Below are positions 57,173 through 64,000 of a stretch of DNA of 64,000 nucleotides, piece by piece. How positions within the stretch are numbered: the stretch's first letter is position 1; the number at the start of each line of letters is the position of its first letter. Source of the DNA: Clostridiales bacterium (GTDB lineage Bacteria > Bacillota > Clostridia > Saccharofermentanales > Saccharofermentanaceae); assembly GCA_017617525.1 (NCBI GenBank), contig JAFZWA010000006.1, positions 143,974 to 207,973 of the forward strand, read 5' to 3'. Both the position numbers and the translations under genes were made by a program. Under the pieces are notes generated by a model. That model did not search any database, had not been told where the DNA came from, and saw only the letters and a program-made list of their open reading frames with translations.

Positions 57173-60130
57173 ATGCTTCGTGAACATGAAAATGACGGAA
57201 AAAATGAGAGAGAGCATCTTATGCACGCTCCTGAGGAGGAATTCGACGATTCCCAGAGCCCGTCTGTTTTCGGTACATTCAGAAGATCAAACGGAGATAC
57301 AAGCGCAGAGAATCAGCTTTTCATGCACAGAGCTGACGATGAAGAGACGCTCGATCCTGATGATCAGGTAAAACGTCCTCTTTTCCTTTCTTTTAAAGCC
57401 AATGATTCTGCACAGAGTGTATCCGAGGCACTTCGTGAACAAAATGATATGGACGCTTCCATGATGGATGAGGATCTGCTTGATCCTTTCCTTTCAGATG
57501 AAATGATCACAGATCCGACCGCTAACGCAGACCAGTTCGCGGAACCGAATCCCGAACCGGAAGATAAATCAGCTTTTGCCGGACCGAAATACGGATTCAA
57601 CGCACCTGATCCGACGGCTAAGCCTTCCATGCTGGATACAATGTACGCCAAAGAGGATTATTGGAGCAAGAAACCGAAGTACGAGGTCGATAATTCTCTT
57701 GAAGACGAGATCGAAGCAGAGTTAGGAAGCGAGAACTTCTCTCCTTTCCAGCCGTTTGCCGCTTTCAAACCTGCAGTACAGCAGGAAGAGCCTAAGCAGG
57801 AAACTCCTGCAGCACCGGAGCCGGTCGCACAGCCGGAACCTGTTGTTGAAGAGCCTGTTGTTGAAGAGCCTGTTGTTTCTGAGGCAGTTGAGCAGATCGC
57901 TGAACCAGAAGTTCCTGAAGCAGAGCCTGCTTCTGAGCCTGTTTCTGCTGTACAGCCTGTCGCATTCCCGAGCATCGAAGTCGAAACGCCTGCCGGCATG
58001 CCACGCTTTGAGTCCGCAGCAGAAGCGGAGCCTGTAGCTGAAAGTACAGAGATCGAACAGCCTGCTGAAGAAGCCGAGGCTGAGCATTCTGTTGTTGAAG
58101 AAGTAATTTCGGAAGCTCCTGTAACCGAAGAAGCTGTTTCCGAGGAAGTAGCTGAACAGGTTGAAGAAGTTGCCGCTCCGATCGAAGAGGCGGCTTCCGA
58201 GATCGAAGAAAACGCTGAAGAAACCGCAGAAGCTGTTGAAGAAGCTGTTGAAGAAGCTGTTGAAGAAACGGTTGAAGCTACTGTCGAAGAAACTGTTGAT
58301 GCTGCTGAAGAGACAGTTGAGACAGTTGAGGATGTTGTCGAAGAACAGATCCCTTCTACTGTATCTGAAACAGAGGCTGCTTCCATGATCGAAGAGGTTC
58401 CCGCATTTGCCAGAACCGAGATCGAACCGCCGGAAACATCCGAGGATGATATTTCCGTTCTGGAAGCATCCCCGATCATCAATGTCGCTTCTATGATCGA
58501 GCCCGAAGATGAAGTCGAAGAAGTATCCGAGGCCGTTGAAGAAGCTACGGAAGCTGTTGAAGAAAGCGTTGTTGAAGAGCCTTCCGTTTCCGAATCCGTT
58601 AGTGAGCCCGCTGCTGAGGAGACTGTTGTTTCCGAATCCGCTGATGAGGCAGTATCTGAAGAAGCTGTTGTTTCTGAACCTGAAGCAAATGAAGTAGACA
58701 CTTCTTCTATCTACGATAACGCTCCGATCGAAGATCCTTCCGCCGACATGGCAGAAGGTTATGAATCGATCTACACGGAGAGCGACGCTACCGACACAGT
58801 TCCGGTCAATTATTCTGCACCGGAAGTTCATCCGCACGTTTCGATCGCTTCCGCTAATCTTGATCCGATCGACAGCGTTTACGCAAGTCCGGTCAACGCA
58901 AAGCGTCTCGCGGCAAACGAAGAGCATAACGCAGCCAAAGCTGCTAACAGCTCTAAGAATCACCTTCTCTTTGGTGACGGCGACGAGAATGAATTCCACG
59001 AAGCTGCCATGAAAGAGATCGAACAGAATAAGATCGAAAAAGAAAAGGCTGCTGCCGCCGCTGCCGCAGCTACTGCCGTTGCTGCCGAACCGAGCAAGAG
59101 CGCTTCTTCCGGTTTGCGTCCGGGATCTTCTCTTGGCAACAAAGCTGAATCCCCTGCTTCCGAAGCAAGTGCAGAATCCAGGCCCGCCGCAGCCGCTCGC
59201 AGTACACAGCAAAGGCCTGGCGGCGCTATCAATCGTCCTGTTGCAAGACCTGAGATGAGCTCCAGCGCACAGCTTGCAGCCAAGTCACAGCGCCATTCGT
59301 ACAATGCCGCTTCTCAGAGAGGCTCCATTACACCTGTTGAACAACAGGAGCATACAACAGAAAAGAAACGCAGTATCGTAAAACCGATTATCTGCATCTG
59401 TGTAGCACTTATCTGTCTCGGCGGTCTTATCTTCTGCTGGCAGTACTTCGAACTCGGTAAGGTCTTCTCTGCTTCCAAAGATAATTCGGAAGCAACCACT
59501 TACAGTGAGAAAGAAACTGAATCCGAGAGCAAAGAGACAAAGGTCATCACTGTTTCTTCTGACAGCGAGACGGAGAAGACATCTGAGGACGTAACAACAA
59601 CTACGACCGAAGAACCGACTACCACAACTACAGAAGAGCCTACGACGACTACCACAGAGGAGCCGACAACGACAACTACTGAAGAACCGACTACCACAAC
59701 TACGGAAAAACCGACAACAACTACTACCGAGGCTCCGGCAACAACATCCGAGCCGAAGGAGACTGTTGCTCCTTCCGAGTACAAGAAGACTTCCTTCACG
59801 ACAAAGATTACGAACGCGAAGGCTTCCGGTAAGAATTGTTCCTTTGATATCAAGTTCACGAACAATCAGAAGAAGACTTCTTCTCTGAATGCTTCTCTTG
59901 AGTATGTCACGATCACATTCTCCGAGACATCCGCAACGATCACCAGCATCGAGTGCACCAACTTCACCGTAGTTGCTAAGGAAGGCAGCAAGAACACCTT
60001 CTACCTCTACCCGAACAGTGACGAGGCTCTCGAAAAGGGCGATACGATCGTTGCATCGATCACTGCTGAAGGCGATAAGTCCATCGGATCTTTCAAGATC
60101 AAGAACTTCCTCGTTCAGTATCTGAAGTGA
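57173..60130 (+). CDS. 985-aa acidic membrane protein with Thr-rich linker and C-terminal domain
   Basis: Not recognised. No signal peptide. Residues 1-about 740 are acidic and disordered, with a long Glu/Val/Ala-rich stretch (about 200-500, e.g. EEAVEEAVEEAVEETVEATV). A single TM helix follows (about 741-765, PIICICVALICLGGLIF). Outside are a linker with six TTTTTEEP-type repeats and a C-terminal domain of about 110 residues (FDIKFTNNQKKTSSLNASL, TIVASITAEGDKSIGSFKIKNF), possibly an Ig-like beta-sandwich. The start follows GGAGGAATTGCAC. Topology: a very large acidic interior, a small exterior. Scaffold or polar organiser are guesses. Confidence 0.75.
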   Translation: MLREHENDGKNEREHLMHAPEEEFDDSQSPSVFGTFRRSNGDTSAENQLFMHRADDEETLDPDDQVKRPLFLSFKANDSAQSVSEALREQNDMDASMMDEDLLDPFLSDEMITDPTANADQFAEPNPEPEDKSAFAGPKYGFNAPDPTAKPSMLDTMYAKEDYWSKKPKYEVDNSLEDEIEAELGSENFSPFQPFAAFKPAVQQEEPKQETPAAPEPVAQPEPVVEEPVVEEPVVSEAVEQIAEPEVPEAEPASEPVSAVQPVAFPSIEVETPAGMPRFESAAEAEPVAESTEIEQPAEEAEAEHSVVEEVISEAPVTEEAVSEEVAEQVEEVAAPIEEAASEIEENAEETAEAVEEAVEEAVEETVEATVEETVDAAEETVETVEDVVEEQIPSTVSETEAASMIEEVPAFARTEIEPPETSEDDISVLEASPIINVASMIEPEDEVEEVSEAVEEATEAVEESVVEEPSVSESVSEPAAEETVVSESADEAVSEEAVVSEPEANEVDTSSIYDNAPIEDPSADMAEGYESIYTESDATDTVPVNYSAPEVHPHVSIASANLDPIDSVYASPVNAKRLAANEEHNAAKAANSSKNHLLFGDGDENEFHEAAMKEIEQNKIEKEKAAAAAAAATAVAAEPSKSASSGLRPGSSLGNKAESPASEASAESRPAAAARSTQQRPGGAINRPVARPEMSSSAQLAAKSQRHSYNAASQRGSITPVEQQEHTTEKKRSIVKPIICICVALICLGGLIFCWQYFELGKVFSASKDNSEATTYSEKETESESKETKVITVSSDSETEKTSEDVTTTTTEEPTTTTTEEPTTTTTEEPTTTTTEEPTTTTTEKPTTTTTEAPATTSEPKETVAPSEYKKTSFTTKITNAKASGKNCSFDIKFTNNQKKTSSLNASLEYVTITFSETSATITSIECTNFTVVAKEGSKNTFYLYPNSDEALEKGDTIVASITAEGDKSIGSFKIKNFLVQYLK
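59594..59737. repeat. Six 24-bp repeats encoding TTTTTE(E/K/A)P
   Basis: Six tandem eight-residue units just outside the TM helix. Third-position codon use varies between units, suggesting selection for the peptide rather than very recent duplication. Confidence 0.85.
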
Positions 60131-60150
60131 TCAGAGTCCAAGCCAAAACA

Positions 60151-60184
60151 AAAGGAGCTTTCTCAATGAGAAAGCTCCTTTTTT
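60151..60184. terminator. Bidirectional terminator between the acidic protein gene and prfB
   Basis: Fourteen-pair perfect stem AAAGGAGCTTTCTC/GAGAAAGCTCCTTT with an AAT loop and T-run; the flank on the minus strand is also T-rich. Confidence 0.9.
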
Positions 60185-60205
60185 ATTCTTCAGTTTTGAT
60201 CTGTA

Positions 60206-61315
60206 TTACTTTTCGATCGTCATACCGGAAAGGAATGCGTTGATGAAACCATCGAGGTTACCGTTCATAACGGCATCTACATTCACTTCTTCATAACCTG
60301 TACGGTGATCTTTTACCAGAGTGTACGGACAGAATACATAGGAACGGATCTGGCTGCCCCAGGCGATATCCATCTGAACACCCTTAAGGTCTTCGATCTT
60401 CTCCATATGTGCTGCCATAGCAAGCGCATACAGTTTCGCTTTCAACATGGCCATCGCCGTTTCCTTGTTCTGCAGCTGAGAACGCTCAGCCTGGCAGGCA
60501 ACTACGCAGCCTGTCGGAATATGTGTAAGTCGAACAGCGGAGTCGGTACGGTTAATGTGCTGACCACCTTTACCTGTGGAACGGTATGTATCTACTCGTA
60601 CATCCGCCATATCGATCTTAATGTCGATAGAATCGTCAAGCTCCGGCATTACTTCGCAGGAAGCAAACGATGTATGTCTTCTCGCCGAAGAATCGAAAGG
60701 AGAGATTCTTACGAGACGGTGGACACCGATCTCGGATCTTAAGAAACCATAGGCATTCTCACCTGTGACCATCATGGAAACACTCTTGATTCCGGCCTCA
60801 TCACCTTCAAGGTATTCAAGTTCCTTGATCTCGAATTCATGATCCAGCGCCCAGTGAGTATACATTCTGTAAAGCATACTTACCCAGTCCTGTGCTTCTG
60901 TTCCGCCGGCACCGGCATGCAGTGTCAGGATCGCGTTGTTCTTATCATATTCACCTGTAAGAAGAGTTTCCAGACGCATCTTCTCATACGCTGCGGTGAA
61001 GTGCTTTACGCCTTCTGTCGCTTCCTCAAGCACATCTGTATCTTCTGCTTCATTTCCGAGTTCGCAGAGAACAAGAAGATCTTCACGTGAAGCCGCCAGG
61101 TCCTCAAAGGACTTGATGCGCTTTTGAAGTCTCTTCATCTTCGTCTGTTCTTTCTGAGCACGTTCTACATCGTTCCAGTAATCCGGTTCCTGGGATCTTG
61201 CCTCAAGTTCGGAAACCTGATCGCTTACCTGCTTAATGTGCAGGGCATCGCGGAGAAGATCGATCTTCTCTTCATAACCTTCCAGTTCCAGACGCAAATT
61301 GTCGAATTCAAGCAT
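60206..61315 (-). CDS. prfB: Peptide chain release factor 2
   Basis: RF2 reads UGA and UAA. 369 aa with the codon-recognition tripeptide in RISPFDSSARR (SPF) and the peptidyl-tRNA hydrolysis motif GKGGQHINRTDSAVRLTH. The whole protein is encoded in one frame: LLRDALHIKQVSDQ runs through the place where many bacteria have the in-frame UGA +1 frameshift. GGGAG precedes the ATG, two bases after the aminotransferase stop. Confidence 0.97.
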   Translation of the reverse strand: MLEFDNLRLELEGYEEKIDLLRDALHIKQVSDQVSELEARSQEPDYWNDVERAQKEQTKMKRLQKRIKSFEDLAASREDLLVLCELGNEAEDTDVLEEATEGVKHFTAAYEKMRLETLLTGEYDKNNAILTLHAGAGGTEAQDWVSMLYRMYTHWALDHEFEIKELEYLEGDEAGIKSVSMMVTGENAYGFLRSEIGVHRLVRISPFDSSARRHTSFASCEVMPELDDSIDIKIDMADVRVDTYRSTGKGGQHINRTDSAVRLTHIPTGCVVACQAERSQLQNKETAMAMLKAKLYALAMAAHMEKIEDLKGVQMDIAWGSQIRSYVFCPYTLVKDHRTGYEEVNVDAVMNGNLDGFINAFLSGMTIEK

Positions 61316-61317
61316 TA

Positions 61318-62511
61318 TTACTTACTCCCATCTTTCAGTTCGGAAACGAACTCTTTCAATCTCTTCATGGCTTCCTGAATATTTTCCAGGGAAGCCGCGT
61401 AACTGATTCTTACATGACCTTCACCGCATTTTCCGAAAGCGTTACCCGGAACGATCGCGACCTTCTTTTCCATAAGGAAACGTTCGCAGAACTGTTCCGA
61501 AGTCAGACCAAGACCCTCAATGCTCGGGAACGCGTAGAAAGCACCTGTTGGTTCAAAACAAGTTAATCCCGCTTCTTTCAAGCCGTTGATGATGACTCTT
61601 CTTCTGCGGTTATACTCACTTCTCATCTCTTCTACTTCTTTATCGCCGTTTCTGCATGCCTCGATGACCGCGTACTGAGCAGTCGTCGGAGAACTCATGA
61701 TGCAGTACTGATGCACTTTATTCATAGCCGCCAGCAGCGGAGCCGGTCCTGCCATGTAACCGATACGCCAGCCGGTCATGGCAAATGACTTAGAAAAACC
61801 GTTTACAACGATCGTTCTGTCATAAAGCTCGGGGAAGTTGGCGATCGAAACCGGGTTCTTACCTGTGTAGCTGAGCTCGGCATAAAGTTCATCCGATACG
61901 ACAAACACATCCGGGTGACGGAGAAGAACATCCTTGATCTTCGAAAGATCTTCGTACGACATGGTCGCGCCGGTCGGATTTCCCGGATAACCGAGGATGA
62001 TATACTTCGTCTTATCCGTGATCGCGGCCTCAAGAGCTTCCGGTGTCAGCTTGTAGTTATCTTCTTCCTTGGTTTCGATGATGACCGGAACACCGTGCGC
62101 CAGAGTTACTGTCGCCTTATATGCAACAAAGCAGGGTTCCAGGATGATGACCTCATCACCAGGATCGATCATTGCACGCGCGATCAGATCGAGCGCCTCA
62201 CTGCCGCCTACGGTTACGAGGATCTGTGATTTCGGCTCATATTTAAGCGAAAAGCGCCTTTCCAGATATTCGGAGATCGCTTTTCTTACTTCAATATATC
62301 CCTGATTCGGTGAATAGTGTGTGCAGCCGTCTTCAAGTGAGAAAATGCCTGCCTCACGAATGCTCCAAGGAGTGACAAAGTCCGGCTCACCGATGGAAAG
62401 AGAGATCACCTCTCCTTTCATCTCATTTGCCAGATCAAAGAAACGGCGGATCGCTGAAGGAGCGATGCCGTTGACCACTTTTGAAACTTTACTCTGATAA
62501 TCGATATCCAT
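61318..62511 (-). CDS. Class I/II aminotransferase (aspartate aminotransferase-like)
   Basis: 397 aa fold-type I PLP enzyme. SIGEPDF at the N terminus, GYPGNPTGATMS, VSDELYAELSY, the PLP lysine in GFSKSFAMTGWRIGYMAGP, and the carboxylate-binding Arg in GHVRISYAAS. Likely acts on aspartate, aromatic or other amino acids. It lies just downstream of an Lrp/AsnC-type regulator, a common pairing that suggests control by that protein. Confidence 0.9.
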   Translation of the reverse strand: MDIDYQSKVSKVVNGIAPSAIRRFFDLANEMKGEVISLSIGEPDFVTPWSIREAGIFSLEDGCTHYSPNQGYIEVRKAISEYLERRFSLKYEPKSQILVTVGGSEALDLIARAMIDPGDEVIILEPCFVAYKATVTLAHGVPVIIETKEEDNYKLTPEALEAAITDKTKYIILGYPGNPTGATMSYEDLSKIKDVLLRHPDVFVVSDELYAELSYTGKNPVSIANFPELYDRTIVVNGFSKSFAMTGWRIGYMAGPAPLLAAMNKVHQYCIMSSPTTAQYAVIEACRNGDKEVEEMRSEYNRRRRVIINGLKEAGLTCFEPTGAFYAFPSIEGLGLTSEQFCERFLMEKKVAIVPGNAFGKCGEGHVRISYAASLENIQEAMKRLKEFVSELKDGSK

Positions 62512-62549
62512 TTACTTCTCTTCCCCCTTAGACCGGATCCTTCTTGTCG

Positions 62550-63038
62550 TTATAAGACGATGGCTTCACGGTCATCGGCAGGCTTCTGGGTAAAGAGCGT
62601 ACCGTTGCTCTTGTATTTTTTCAAAATGAAATGCGTGGATGTGGAAAGAACGCCTTCAAGCGGAGCGACCTTATCAGAGATAAAGCCGGCGACTTCACGC
62701 ATCGTGGAGTCTTCGATGATCAGCATCAGATCAAATCCGCCGGACATGAGGTAGCAGGAAGAAACCTGCGGGTAGCGGTAAAGCTGATTGGCGATCTTAT
62801 CAAAACCCTGATTTCTCTGAGGTGTGATACGGACCTCGATCAGAGCCGTAACCGGTTCTCTTTCGGTCTTTTCCCAGTTGATCATGGTGTTATAGCCTAA
62901 AATGACGTTCTCTTTCTTACAAGTTTCCAGCTCAGAAGTAACTTCGGCCTCGGAACAACCCAGCATAACGGCAAGTTCACTTACCGAGATACGAGCATTA
63001 TGTTCAATGATCTGCAATAATTCGATTCGATTCAGCAT
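62550..63038 (-). CDS. Lrp/AsnC family transcriptional regulator
   Basis: 162 aa: N-terminal winged helix-turn-helix (LLQIIEHNARISVSELAVMLGCSEAEV) and C-terminal RAM domain (VTALIEVRITPQRNQGFDKIA, CYLMSGGFDLMLIIED). It binds DNA in response to amino acids. The ATG at 63038 follows GGAGG. Palindromes upstream (63052-63066 and 63130-63145) may be its own operators. Confidence 0.92.
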   Translation of the reverse strand: MLNRIELLQIIEHNARISVSELAVMLGCSEAEVTSELETCKKENVILGYNTMINWEKTEREPVTALIEVRITPQRNQGFDKIANQLYRYPQVSSCYLMSGGFDLMLIIEDSTMREVAGFISDKVAPLEGVLSTSTHFILKKYKSNGTLFTQKPADDREAIVL

Positions 63039-63051
63039 TGTTATTACCTCC

Positions 63052-63066
63052 AAGTGAAAATCACTT
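63052..63066. promoter_or_regulatory. Inverted repeat over the regulator's ribosome binding region
   Basis: AAGTGA, AAA, TCACTT, immediately ahead of the GGAGG of the Lrp/AsnC gene. Could be an operator or a small RNA hairpin. Confidence 0.35.
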
Positions 63067-63129
63067 CTGCTATTCTACCACAACAAACGGCAAATGTATG
63101 TAAATAGATACTTTAAGGTATATCTACCG

Positions 63130-63145
63130 TTCGTATAAATACGAA
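63130..63145. promoter_or_regulatory. Palindrome upstream of the Lrp/AsnC gene
   Basis: TTCGTAT, AA, ATACGAA: seven-base arms, next to a hairpin (about 63145-63180, GAGATGGGT/ACCCATCTC) that may end the malic enzyme transcript, although its T-run is weak. Confidence 0.4.
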
Positions 63146-63199
63146 GAGATGGGTCGCCCTAAAAACAGGCAACCCATCTCCATGAAAGGTTTAGTTAAT

Positions 63200-64000
63200 T
63201 CAGATACGAGCTACGCCGCTCTTTCTTGCAGCCTCAGCAACTGCAGCAGCAACAGCCTTACCAACACGCGGATCGAAAGCATCCGGAAGGATGTACTCAG
63301 GATTGAGTTCTTCATCGGAAACAACACCTGCGATAGCGTTTGCAGCAGCGATCTTCATCTCATCGTTGATGTCAGAAGCACGTACATCAAGAGCACCACG
63401 GAAGATACCCGGGAAAGCGAGTACGTTGTTAACCTGGTTCGGGAAGTCGGAACGACCTGTAGCCATAACAGCAACACCGGCCTTCTTAGCCTCATCCGGC
63501 AGGATCTCCGGTACAGGGTTAGCGCAAGCAAAGACGATCGGATCCTTAGCCATTGTAGCTACCATCTCAGCTGTGAGTACGCCCGGAGCGGAAACACCGA
63601 TGAATACATCAGCACCAACGATAACGTCCTGGAGGGAACCCTTCTTCATCTTCTGGTTTGTGATAGCAGCGATCTCTTCCTTAGCAGAGTTGAGCTTCTC
63701 ACGACCCTGGTAAATAGCACCGGTTCTGTCGCAGAGAACAACGTCCTTCAGGCCACGGGAGATCAGGAGCTTTGTGATAGCTGTAGCAGCAGCACCAGCG
63801 CCGTTAACAACTACAGAGATCTCTTCGATCTTCTTGCCAACGATCTTAAGAGCATTGGTAAGACCAGCGAGTGTGATAACAGCTGTACCATGCTGGTCAT
63901 CGTGGAAGATCGGAATATCACATCTTTCCTTCAGCTTCTTCTCGATTTCGAAGCATCTCGGAGCGGAAATATCCTCGAGGTTTACACCACCGAAAGAACC
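63200..64000 (-). CDS. Malic enzyme (5' part outside the window)
   Basis: 266 C-terminal residues; the frame is open to the window edge. GSFGGVNLEDISAPRCFEIE, CDIPIFHDDQHGTAVIT and the Rossmann VVNGAGAAATAITKLLI are diagnostic of bacterial NAD(P)-dependent malic enzymes (malate to pyruvate and CO2). FACANPVPEI and ATGRSDFPNQVNN complete the active site. Codon use is strongly biased, as in argG. No phosphotransacetylase-like C-terminal extension. Confidence 0.96.
   Translation of the reverse strand, partial: GSFGGVNLEDISAPRCFEIEKKLKERCDIPIFHDDQHGTAVITLAGLTNALKIVGKKIEEISVVVNGAGAAATAITKLLISRGLKDVVLCDRTGAIYQGREKLNSAKEEIAAITNQKMKKGSLQDVIVGADVFIGVSAPGVLTAEMVATMAKDPIVFACANPVPEILPDEAKKAGVAVMATGRSDFPNQVNNVLAFPGIFRGALDVRASDINDEMKIAAANAIAGVVSDEELNPEYILPDAFDPRVGKAVAAAVAEAARKSGVARI

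Noticed and set aside
57722..59212. Long minus-strand frames (496 and 347 codons) opposite the acidic protein gene
   Set aside because: Low-complexity Ser/Phe/Asn-rich translations, explained by the repetitive Glu/Val/Ala codons of the true gene.

Overview
The window looks like a chromosomal segment of an anaerobic, mid-GC Bacillota of the class Clostridia. Evidence: a single-chain clostridial-type PurL (1260 aa), a perfect CIRCE operator in front of groES-groEL, the zapA-U32 peptidase pair, the UPF0237-UPF0210 pair, two LytR-CpsA-Psr (LCP) wall enzymes, the [FeFe]-hydrogenase maturase HydG with its TM1266-type partner, GGAGG-type ribosome binding sites and tRNAs with encoded CCA. The genus cannot be fixed from the sequence. 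I see no insertion sequence, prophage, integrase or CRISPR array, and no gene-free stretch longer than about 250 bases.

Layout. 1-12.5 kb: ruvC-ruvA (ruvA cut by the window edge), pyrimidine-nucleoside phosphorylase, a Gfo/Idh/MocA oxidoreductase, an LCP enzyme followed by a membrane protein made of a degenerate PP2C domain and an SH3-like domain, a DUF3048 lipoprotein, a VanZ pair, and the tail of a long operon. That operon runs leftward from 20.6 kb: purL-ksgA-zapA-U32-dut-corA-(dead alpha/beta hydrolase)-tsaD-smpB, with start/stop overlaps at four junctions. 20.6-25.8 kb: htpG with a class IV aminotransferase, then argG behind two promoters, a small zinc-ribbon protein and a GNAT acetyltransferase. 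25.8-31.7 kb: a TIR-transmembrane-propeller protein, then hydG and its TM1266-type partner gene behind a consensus promoter and a leader that contains an intrinsic terminator, then argH. 31.8-38 kb: a zinc-ribbon membrane protein, a diguanylate cyclase with a LacI-like sensor, a lipoprotein, the UPF0210/UPF0237 pair and a metallo-beta-lactamase-fold enzyme. 38-47.6 kb: two flavoproteins, a CYTH protein and a Gld-like ABC exporter module with DUF4340 and beta-propeller (DUF5711-like) partners. 47.7-51.2 kb: acyl-ACP thioesterase, a membrane protein, groEL-groES. 51.2-56 kb: a second LCP enzyme and a three-gene membrane operon (Cache-like protein, Cache-like-MFS fusion, sigma-region-2-like membrane protein). 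56-64 kb: tRNA-fMet and tRNA-Leu, comEA, a 985-aa acidic membrane protein, prfB, an aminotransferase, an Lrp/AsnC regulator and the 3' part of a malic enzyme gene.

How the parts fit. Most of the window is housekeeping: translation quality (smpB, tsaD, prfB, ksgA), chaperones, nucleotide metabolism, arginine synthesis and recombination. The unusual content is at the cell envelope. Several membrane proteins put a signalling or degenerate catalytic domain inside the cell and a Thr/Glu/Ser/Pro-rich region, SH3-like domain or propeller outside. The three most unusual items are the attenuator-like leader of the hydG operon, the Cache/MFS/sigma-like membrane operon, and two apparent pseudoenzymes (PP2C-like and alpha/beta hydrolase-like).
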